The notes below the pieces were generated by a model that made no database searches, was not told the origin of the DNA, and was given only the letters and a program-made list of their open reading frames with translations. A program made the position numbers and the translations under genes. Positions 1 to 6,629 of a DNA stretch of 9,518 nt are shown here, in pieces (position 1 is the first letter of the stretch; each line of letters starts with the position of its first letter). The DNA lies in NCBI GenBank assembly GCA_017547265.1, contig JAFYQC010000095.1, positions 1 to 9,518 of the forward strand. Reading direction: 5' to 3'. The stretch is from Kiritimatiellia bacterium. GTDB lineage: Bacteria; Verrucomicrobiota; Kiritimatiellia; RFP12; UBA1067.

Positions 1-386
1 TCCTTCGAGCCGTGGGCAACCGGCTCTCCGCTGTCAAGGTGCACCTCCGGTATGTCCACTACGTAGAGCTGGACTTCGCCGGTGTATGGGTTCACCTCGA
101 ACTTGTTTCGCCTCGCCCATGCATATGCAGCGTCGTGCGTGTCGATGTGCAGGAAGGTGAACGTTCCCTTGGCATCCTGGTGAAGCACGACTCGGTAGTT
201 GTCGTTGACCCTCACGGATTTCATCAAGGGAGACGCAGCCCCCTGGATCGATTCCAAGTTCAGTCCCGTCCCCTCTGCGTTCTTGGCAAGCTTATTGTAT
301 ATCCCGTTCACGCCTTTCTGAATTGAACGAGACAGCACAGAGAGTTTTTCGGCGAACTTTCGGCTGATTATTATCTGCTTAGACAT
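1..386 (-). CDS. UvrD-like helicase, N-terminal ParE/RelE-fold domain (partial, cut by the left edge)
   Basis: The frame is open from an ATG at 384-386 to the window edge (128 full codons, no stop). The start is fixed by a perfect AAGGAGG six bases upstream and by an 8-bp overlap (ATGTCTAA) with the stop of the giant helicase gene. The protein starts MSKQIIISRKFAEKLSVLS and has a ParE/RelE-like pattern: N-terminal helices, then KSVRVNDNYRVVL (about residues 58-70), a beta strand FTFLHID, then HDAAYAWARRNKFEVNP and TGEVQLY. From memory, this order, and above all the WA-R-N-FEVNP-TG tail, is typical of the domain that precedes the helicase core in a group of UvrD-like superfamily 1 helicases, and free-standing RelE toxins usually end before it. 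No helicase motif lies inside the window, so the UvrD part is inferred. Coupling to the upstream gene suggests the two products act together. A free-standing toxin-like protein is the alternative. Confidence 0.72.
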   Translation of the reverse strand, partial: MSKQIIISRKFAEKLSVLSRSIQKGVNGIYNKLAKNAEGTGLNLESIQGAASPLMKSVRVNDNYRVVLHQDAKGTFTFLHIDTHDAAYAWARRNKFEVNPYTGEVQLYVVDIPEVHLDSGEPVAHGSK

Positions 387-3300
387 TGAATGCCTCCTTG
401 ATAGAGTTTGTCACCGTTTCGACACTTGCTCCGTCAGCGACGGAAATGACGCGCCAGTCTTTCGACACTTCAGATGGCACATCTTCAGCGCCAAGAACCA
501 TTACCTTCTTGTCTGGCCACTGCAGCCATGCATTGGCCGACACCGATCCGTCCGCAGCCATTATGTCATCAAACACAAGTGGCGGCGGGAAAGAAAGCTC
601 TCTGAGCTTCTGAAGGACACCGGATATGAGCGCCTCGCCTTCTGCAAGCTCTATCGCGGCGTCCCATTCCATATTGTCCCCGGTGCCAGTCGCTGCCTTT
701 GCGGTTTTCAGGTTGCTCCAGAACCGGTCATCACGAGACTTTGACGTGAACGCCAACATATCGTCTCCTAGGAACTGGAAATAGGTCGTGAATCCCCAAA
801 AAGCCTCCCACGCCTGTTTCTCCGGGATCTCGTTGTCGTCAAGCGCAGCGGCGATTCTTCCCCTTGTCTTGCCAAAGCGCGATTCGTCTTTGACAACTCC
901 CATACCCACAGCGAACAACGGCTCATTTATCGTGACGGCAGCGTCACCATCAAGATGTGCAGACAGGACATGCGGAAGAAGCCCCTTAACAGTCTGGGCG
1001 ACAGTCTTGTCCACCCCCGAAACAAGCATCACCATCGTCTCGAATTCGGCATGCCGCGTAAAAAGCGTGTCGTCCGCCACGCCCAGATAGGCAAGCAGTC
1101 GTTCGATTTCCTGAGTTGGCGCGTTGTAGATATCCTGCCAGGCTTCGGCCCGTTCACCTTTGTCCGCATAGAATTTCGAGCCAACATTCTTTCGGCACAC
1201 TGGGTCTGCAAGGTTCTTTCGCCACGCAGGAGGCTCCTGCTCGACCGGCTTCACCTTCTTGGCCGCCACCACATCGTCCCAGCCAAGCGACCAGACACGG
1301 TAGCCAGCCTCCATTAGCGCCCTGCGCTTTATGACATCGCCGGCGATTATCGACTGATAGAATTCCCATCCGTCCAGGAATACCGCGACCGGCTTCGCCT
1401 TTTCGACGCCATTCACCGCGAGCGGATAGAATACGAAATCCGGTCGTGACGGCACAAGAACACCGTCGCTCGGTCCCAGGTCCTTCTGCGGCACAATCTC
1501 CCATTCATGCAGCTGCTGATCCGCCCCAAGTCTGAACACGCCGGGGAGGCGCATGCGCCAGCCCTTGACGTACCCTCTGACGGTGGCATCTTCTATCTGC
1601 CCCCCATCCATTCCGGAGACGATGGAGTTCAGCCGGTTCAGGAACTGTTTTTCAAGTTCGCTGTCGATCAGGCTTGCCATCGAAAGCCCGGCCGTCGCCT
1701 CTCCTACGACACGTACAAGGTGCTTCCGCCTCGGAAGAAGTTCCTCGAGGACTCTTACCGCCTCCTGTCTCGAAATCTTCCCCTGGATAGACTGGTTTCT
1801 GTACCTATAAAGGCATTCGTAGCAGCCGTCCTTCGTCGGGTCTGAAGCACATGCGCATGACTTCAATTTCTTCAGCGCCGTCTCGAAGATGTCGAATATG
1901 AGACGCGGCCTCTCTCCGTCAGCAAACTGCCGTATGTATCCCGTCCCGCCAGGAACCGCATCGTAGAGTATCAGAAAATGCTGCCTGACGCTCTTCCCCG
2001 GCAGGGGGATGCTTTGCGTCTCCAGCTGGAGGTGGTCAACCTCGCCTTTGAAATACTCCTTTAGCCCCAGCTGTATAGCTGCCATGAAACTGACAATCCG
2101 CACATCGCTGTCTTCCCCTAGGAACGGCGCGAATATCCTGAGAGCTTCCGTGTGGTACTCCCGGTAGAACGACAGGTTGAGCGTAGGCGTGGCAGACTCG
2201 TCGCTTGGCGACAACAATGTCTTGCAAGTGGACACGTGCTTGATGCTCGACACGCCGGAGGGCTCAACGGAAACCGCCTTGTTGCATTCGCGGCACACGT
2301 CGAACCCAAGCCCCGTCAACGTTTCGCCATTCGCGACCGCATCGACCTCGCCCTCCCGCCTCGCCGCGCGCTTGCCAAAGTTCACCTCGCGCATCACAAC
2401 ATGGGGGACGAACTCGAAGGCAAACGGTATCCCGTCGCCCTCGCACCTGAATCCCTCTATCTTTCCTCCGCCAGCGTCCCTGTCGAAGAACTTCCTGCAT
2501 TCGTAGCGTTCCTTGTCGCGATCATCGTTGCTGTCGTCGTTGATGGTGCTCCTGTCAGGACAAACCGTCACGAACTGCCGCGCAGGAAGAAGCTTCCTCA
2601 CCTGTGCGTTATTGCTCCAGTCCGCTCCGCAGACCGGGCATTTGACAGGATTGAGCGCACCGTTCTTTTCAATGTGGTCGCACTCAGGGCAAAGACGCCA
2701 CTCACATGAGGCGAGCTCGTCGTCGCTGTAGCTCTGGAGATCGACCTGGTCGATGAGCATGTGATGGGCGTGGGTATAGAACGTCGATCCGGGGACGAGT
2801 TCCGTGATGCCGGAAGACGCCGGACGCAGAACCTCGAACTTGTCGAACTTGAGCTTCCCGGTCTCCGCTTGCGATTCCCTGCGCCAGAGAATTGTCTGCA
2901 AGGAAACTCCCGGCTCGGGGAACGCGTAGTTCGGCAAAAGCCCGGCCGTGTCGCAAAGCCATTCGATGACAGGCTTCTTCAGAAGCGTCCTCGTCAGCTG
3001 ATAATACGCCTTGAGTTCCCGGTCGACATCTTCTATTCGCTGTGTCCTGAGCGCTTCCGTCAGCCTCGGATCTTTCGCGACTTCCTTTTTGAGCTTTGCA
3101 AGGTCGCGCTTCTTGTTCTCGTAGTTCTTGAGAAGCGTCTTGGCCGAGGCCACGGCATCTTGAATCCGGCCGCAGATGCCCGTCTTGCCAAGCGGGTTGT
3201 GATACACGTCTTCGTTCAGGACGTCAAGAGTATGGGATTTGATCTGATTGAAGTTTCCCAGCCGAGCCCTGAAACGATCAAACAAGTCTCCCTTCGCCTC

Positions 3301-6300
3301 AGAATACCAGGCGAAGAAATTGTTGGGGAACGCCGATGCGCCTGCGTCATCAAGCGCCTTGAACATCCTCCCCATTGAATCAGGCAGCACACACTCGGGG
3401 AATGCCAGCATCCACTCGCTCAAGGCAAAGGCGAGATATTGTCGTTCAAGTATGGCGCTAGCATCGAGGAACACGCCTGGCGTCGTCACGTTGCCGGAAA
3501 TCATCGCCGCCGGATTACGGAAGAAGTACAGGTCGTGCGGCGAGGATGCTGCGACCGTGATGTTGAGTGCGCTTCCGTTCCTGCGCCCGGAACGGCCGAC
3601 ACGCTGAATGAACTTCGACTGAGTCGGAGGGACGCTGCATAGGAGAACGCTCGAAAGATCGCCGATGTCCACGCCCATCTCAAGCGTCGGCGTGGCGGAA
3701 ATGAGATTCGGGTCCCACTTGTGGGAGTCCTTCGCCTTGAAGCGGTTTTCCAGAGCCTCGCGTTCTTCCCTATTCAAAAGGCCAGTGTGCTCGGCGGGGT
3801 TGACCCTGTGGATGTCGCCGTGAAGGTACTGCCGGTGAAAAGGATTTTCCGCATGCGCAGCCGCTTCCGGATGCCTTTTCACGACAAGGGACTCTATTGG
3901 CAGATACCAGTACCTTGTAGCCCCGTCTGTATGTGCGAACTCGCGGACAATTCCTTTCTTTGCCAAAAGAGAAAGCATCTCTGCATCGCGAGGATCGTCG
4001 ATCTCGCCTAGGATGGCATACTTCTTCTTGCCAGAGGTGGTTCCTGGGACCCGAGGCTCTGCGGAACGCTTGGACTTGTAAACCGGGATTCCGGCGGCAT
4101 CGAGTCCATTGATGAACTTTATGCCGCCACGATTCAGTGCGGTTGTCAGAATCGACGACCAGGTATCGCCCTTGGAGTTCAGCAGCGACCTGTCCTCGAA
4201 TGCCCCCGCCTTGATGAAGTCCGGAGCGATTCTTTCCAGAAACTCCCGCTCATCAACGGCAAGGCCGTCTGGAATCGCCATCTCGAGCCGCAGAACGCCC
4301 ATGCGCTCAAGCGTTCTGCCAAGGTGCTGTCCGCAGCCAAGCTCCATTGCGATCTCCCACCTCAGACGCGCCATCAACGCCTTCATTGTTCGTGAGTCCG
4401 GAGCAGGTGGATCGTTCCCTTTGAGTCCACGCCAGGCATTGAGCCATTTCAGGTCCTGTGGTATAAGCTCGGCAAGGATATCCCTGTCGTCTGCAAGACG
4501 CTTCTTGAGATATGCGTAGAAGCCGTCGATAAAATCTCCATAGCCGACTTCGTCGACTTCGAGAGATGCGAAGTACTGCGCAAGATGCGCCCGGAACGTA
4601 GCCGCCCATGTCCGCCCCCCGAAGAAACCGGCTCGTTGCGACGTGTCCTGCACATTGTCGCTGAACGTCAGTATCTTCTTGTCGCCGTTGTGCGGGGATG
4701 TCGTCAGCGTAGATATGCAAGTCGAAAGCATCGTCGCAGAGCGCATGCCGACGAGAAGCCGGTTCCCGTGGTCGTGTCCGCACCAGGGGCAGGCATCGCC
4801 ATTCTTGGCAACCGCGACTCTGATGAGCTTGTCGTTCCCGCATTCGCACTTCTCGGCAGCGTCGGGGTTCAGACGGCAGCACTTGCCGCAGAACTTCTTT
4901 ATCGGAAGCGTTGCTGTGATTGAATTCGCTTCCTCGGACAACGGATACAGGAACCTGACGTCCTCGCCACCATGCCGTGCAAAATACTCGTTGTATATCT
5001 GACGGCGGGTTCCTTCGAGATGAGTCCCGTCTCGGCCAATGAGCCCGATCCAAGCCGTCGCCCCGCAGACGTTGCAGTTGTCGAGCGGGAAGTGGCGAAC
5101 CTTGCCGTCTATCATCCTGTCCGGGTCTTCAAGGTCGTCGGCAAAGCGCAGACTCGGACGCCATCCTCCGCCATCGCTCTTCTCGTGCGGGACGCTTGCG
5201 ACAAGCCTGGCCATCTCCCGAATCCAATACTGAAACTTGACGTCCGGGTAGTCCCTGCCCTTGTTGGCGCGTAACGCGGAAAGCTCGCCGCAGAAGTCCA
5301 GTATCATATCGCTGGCCTCCTGCTTGCTCTTCGGGGCATTGTCCCAGAGTTCGTCATCCGCTGCCTTCGACACGACGCCGGACAGCGCATCCAGGGTCTT
5401 CGCAGGACCTTGCAGCGCGCCAAAGAGCGTACGCGCCAGCGGAGTGGAAAAGATCGCATCCTTTGTCCCTGCCGCCATTTCGTCAAATGCGTATCTATCC
5501 TCGGTAACGAGCGATTCTGGCGGGAAGGACGAACTAAACACCTTCTGGGCATATTCACGAATGCCATCAGACGCCGAGTCTGACGAGCCAAGCGTCGCAG
5601 ACGTTCCGATACAGCAAAGACTCTCGTCTGGCAGCCTGAGATACTCCTTCAGACGCCTCAGAAGGCAGGCGAGATCTGCGGCCTGCGCACCGTCGAAGGT
5701 GTGGAGTTCGTCAACGGCCAGGAACTTAAGGGTGTTCGGATTCTTGTTGAACCGCCAGAGAATCTTCTCCTTCGGGCGAAGGAGAAGGTAGTCCAGCATT
5801 TTATAGTTGGTGAGAAGTATGTGCGGAGGCTCGTTGAGAATCGTGCCCCGGTCAGTGATGACATGATAGGACTGCGATCCGGCGTCGAAGCCGACCTCGC
5901 GCCATGCGGCAGGGCGCGATGCCTTCATCGCACCGCCGCGCTTGCCCTTGCCCTCTCCGATGTAGAGCCCCACCCGAACACCTTTGAGCCCGGCATTCGT
6001 ACAAATAAGCTCGGCAAGACGTTTTGCCTGGTCTGTGGCAAGTGCGTTCATCGGGTATATCAGTATCGCCCGTATTCCGCTCTCGCCCGCATACTTCGCA
6101 CAGTGCGCGAGGATCGGCAGAGAGAAGCATTCTGTCTTGCCGGAGCCCGTGCCTGTTGCAACAAGAGTGGACTTGAAAGCGCTGATTCTATCAAACGCTC
6201 GTACCTGATGTTCGTAGGGCGGGAAAGGCAGCTTTTCTATCGCAGGCGAAAACCGCGTGAGTTCAGCGGCATCGGTGGATTTCCGATATGGGAGCGGCAG

Positions 6301-6453
6301 TTCTAGGTATGGTCCCTTTATGAGCTTATCGCCACGAGAAAAGAAATCTGACCAAAGATGACAGAACGCACCATCCTTCCGGACGCGGAATTGCGTCTTT
6401 AGAAGGCTCTGGAAGCGTTCTTCGAGTTCTCGGCCTACGATTGACGGTATCAT
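379..6453 (-). CDS. Giant DExH helicase with DUF1998 domain and C-terminal Vsr-like nuclease-type domain (DruE-like)
   Basis: This 2024-residue protein is a superfamily 2 helicase likely to act on DNA. Visible motifs: Walker A GTGSGKT (101-107), YPMNAL (133-138), LLTNYKMLDYLL (213-224), DELH (248-251), SAT (285-287), KILTFSDN (593-600), SATPTLEMGVDIGDL (919-933) and QRVGRSGR (950-957). Cys pairs between the two RecA lobes (460/463, 522/525, 536/538, 555/558) look zinc-binding, as do 1255/1258 and 1272/1275. A charged, probably coiled segment spans about 1100-1160. A DUF1998-like region covers about 1430-1575, with DAVPGGTGYI (1498-1507), C1533/C1535, then CYECLYRYRNQ (1544-1554). Residues 1645-1730 look like a Vsr/DUF559-type PD-(D/E)XK fold: WEI, RPDFVFYP (D1672), VAVFLDGWEFYQ (D1694, E1697), KRRAL and RVWSLGWDDV. 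The last 300 residues are unassigned. Length and order recall DruE of Druantia; DISARM instead splits helicase and DUF1998 between DrmA and DrmB. The ATG has GAGGT seven bases upstream. The helicase call is firm, the DruE link moderate, the nuclease inferred. Confidence 0.9.
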   Translation of the reverse strand: MIPSIVGRELEERFQSLLKTQFRVRKDGAFCHLWSDFFSRGDKLIKGPYLELPLPYRKSTDAAELTRFSPAIEKLPFPPYEHQVRAFDRISAFKSTLVATGTGSGKTECFSLPILAHCAKYAGESGIRAILIYPMNALATDQAKRLAELICTNAGLKGVRVGLYIGEGKGKRGGAMKASRPAAWREVGFDAGSQSYHVITDRGTILNEPPHILLTNYKMLDYLLLRPKEKILWRFNKNPNTLKFLAVDELHTFDGAQAADLACLLRRLKEYLRLPDESLCCIGTSATLGSSDSASDGIREYAQKVFSSSFPPESLVTEDRYAFDEMAAGTKDAIFSTPLARTLFGALQGPAKTLDALSGVVSKAADDELWDNAPKSKQEASDMILDFCGELSALRANKGRDYPDVKFQYWIREMARLVASVPHEKSDGGGWRPSLRFADDLEDPDRMIDGKVRHFPLDNCNVCGATAWIGLIGRDGTHLEGTRRQIYNEYFARHGGEDVRFLYPLSEEANSITATLPIKKFCGKCCRLNPDAAEKCECGNDKLIRVAVAKNGDACPWCGHDHGNRLLVGMRSATMLSTCISTLTTSPHNGDKKILTFSDNVQDTSQRAGFFGGRTWAATFRAHLAQYFASLEVDEVGYGDFIDGFYAYLKKRLADDRDILAELIPQDLKWLNAWRGLKGNDPPAPDSRTMKALMARLRWEIAMELGCGQHLGRTLERMGVLRLEMAIPDGLAVDEREFLERIAPDFIKAGAFEDRSLLNSKGDTWSSILTTALNRGGIKFINGLDAAGIPVYKSKRSAEPRVPGTTSGKKKYAILGEIDDPRDAEMLSLLAKKGIVREFAHTDGATRYWYLPIESLVVKRHPEAAAHAENPFHRQYLHGDIHRVNPAEHTGLLNREEREALENRFKAKDSHKWDPNLISATPTLEMGVDIGDLSSVLLCSVPPTQSKFIQRVGRSGRRNGSALNITVAASSPHDLYFFRNPAAMISGNVTTPGVFLDASAILERQYLAFALSEWMLAFPECVLPDSMGRMFKALDDAGASAFPNNFFAWYSEAKGDLFDRFRARLGNFNQIKSHTLDVLNEDVYHNPLGKTGICGRIQDAVASAKTLLKNYENKKRDLAKLKKEVAKDPRLTEALRTQRIEDVDRELKAYYQLTRTLLKKPVIEWLCDTAGLLPNYAFPEPGVSLQTILWRRESQAETGKLKFDKFEVLRPASSGITELVPGSTFYTHAHHMLIDQVDLQSYSDDELASCEWRLCPECDHIEKNGALNPVKCPVCGADWSNNAQVRKLLPARQFVTVCPDRSTINDDSNDDRDKERYECRKFFDRDAGGGKIEGFRCEGDGIPFAFEFVPHVVMREVNFGKRAARREGEVDAVANGETLTGLGFDVCRECNKAVSVEPSGVSSIKHVSTCKTLLSPSDESATPTLNLSFYREYHTEALRIFAPFLGEDSDVRIVSFMAAIQLGLKEYFKGEVDHLQLETQSIPLPGKSVRQHFLILYDAVPGGTGYIRQFADGERPRLIFDIFETALKKLKSCACASDPTKDGCYECLYRYRNQSIQGKISRQEAVRVLEELLPRRKHLVRVVGEATAGLSMASLIDSELEKQFLNRLNSIVSGMDGGQIEDATVRGYVKGWRMRLPGVFRLGADQQLHEWEIVPQKDLGPSDGVLVPSRPDFVFYPLAVNGVEKAKPVAVFLDGWEFYQSIIAGDVIKRRALMEAGYRVWSLGWDDVVAAKKVKPVEQEPPAWRKNLADPVCRKNVGSKFYADKGERAEAWQDIYNAPTQEIERLLAYLGVADDTLFTRHAEFETMVMLVSGVDKTVAQTVKGLLPHVLSAHLDGDAAVTINEPLFAVGMGVVKDESRFGKTRGRIAAALDDNEIPEKQAWEAFWGFTTYFQFLGDDMLAFTSKSRDDRFWSNLKTAKAATGTGDNMEWDAAIELAEGEALISGVLQKLRELSFPPPLVFDDIMAADGSVSANAWLQWPDKKVMVLGAEDVPSEVSKDWRVISVADGASVETVTNSIKEAFNV
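393..399 (-). promoter_or_regulatory. Ribosome binding site of the UvrD-like gene
   Basis: A perfect AAGGAGG reads on the minus strand, six bases before the ATG at 384-386. It lies inside the last codons of the upstream helicase gene, as expected for a translationally coupled pair. It decides the start of a gene that is otherwise only partly visible. Confidence 0.85.
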
Positions 6454-6460
6454 GTTGGTT

Positions 6461-6465
6461 ACCTC
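6461..6465 (-). promoter_or_regulatory. Ribosome binding site of the giant helicase gene
   Basis: GAGGT reads on the minus strand seven bases before the ATG at 6451-6453, which supports that start. I see no convincing -35/-10 pair in the gap upstream, so the gene probably depends on readthrough from the AlbA_2/ATPase gene or on a promoter without consensus boxes. Confidence 0.75.
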
Positions 6466-6474
6466 AAATTCAAT

Positions 6475-6488
6475 CTATGCACCCATAG
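6475..6488. promoter_or_regulatory. Small interrupted palindrome upstream of the giant helicase gene
   Basis: CTATG-CACC-CATAG is a perfect 5-bp inverted repeat with a 4-base centre, lying between the decamer array and the Shine-Dalgarno site. It could be a small operator or a weak RNA hairpin in the leader. At this length it could also occur by chance. Confidence 0.3.
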
Positions 6489-6490
6489 CA

Positions 6491-6629
6491 TTCCATTAGA
6501 ATTCCATTAGGTGCTATTAGATTTCGTCATTTTTGTCGTTTCTTGTTGATTTTTGTTGTTTTCTATCTATTTTCGTCACTTCCATCGGGTTCCATTAGAT
6601 TCCATTAGGTTCCATTAGATTCCATTAGG
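6491..6629. repeat. Two clusters of a TTCCATTAGR decamer separated by a 10-bp-periodic spacer
   Basis: On the plus strand the unit TTCCATTAG(A/G) occurs at 6491-6500, 6502-6511 and, degenerate (TGCTATTAGA), at 6512-6521. It occurs again in direct tandem at 6590-6599, 6600-6609, 6610-6619 and 6620-6629, preceded by a degenerate copy, TTCCATCGGG, at 6580-6589. In the right cluster the last base alternates A, G, A, G, so the true period there may be 20 bp. In the transcript sense the unit is YCTAATGGAA, and each intact copy holds TAATG, an overlapping stop and start. The array starts inside the last codons of the AlbA_2/ATPase gene and ends 37 bp before the giant helicase gene. A period near one helical turn fits binding sites stacked on one DNA face. 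A slippage-prone tandem repeat without function is the alternative. Confidence 0.9.
6522..6579. other. Phased T-tract spacer, possibly curved DNA
   Basis: Between the decamer clusters the plus strand has short T runs at 6522-6524, 6530-6534, 6539-6541, 6550-6554, 6559-6562 and 6570-6573, with centres on average about one helical turn apart. Positions 6522-6540 and 6542-6560 form a 19-base direct repeat matching at 14 positions, offset by 20 bp. Phased A/T tracts are a known cause of intrinsic bending, so a curved segment flanked by repeat clusters is plausible. Curvature is inferred and not measured. Confidence 0.55.

Noticed and set aside
12..326. Plus-strand open frame of 104 codons at the left edge
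   Set aside because: The minus strand here encodes the ParE-fold/UvrD-type N-terminus with a perfect ribosome binding site, so the plus frame is its shadow.
2152..3378. Plus-strand open frames opposite the giant helicase gene
   Set aside because: The minus-strand frame carries helicase and DUF1998 motifs along its full length, and the antisense frames have no family signature.
4307..5053. Minus-strand open frame of 248 codons in another frame within the helicase gene
   Set aside because: It has no domain signature and lies wholly within the conserved helicase frame.
379..6453. Assignment of the system as classical DISARM
   Set aside because: DISARM separates helicase (DrmA) and DUF1998 (DrmB) and comes with a methyltransferase and a phospholipase D-type protein. 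Here the two are fused and neither partner is visible, though genes outside the window could change this.
6491..6629. CRISPR array
   Set aside because: Units are 10 bp, mostly in direct tandem, without unique spacers of about 30 bp and without cas genes.
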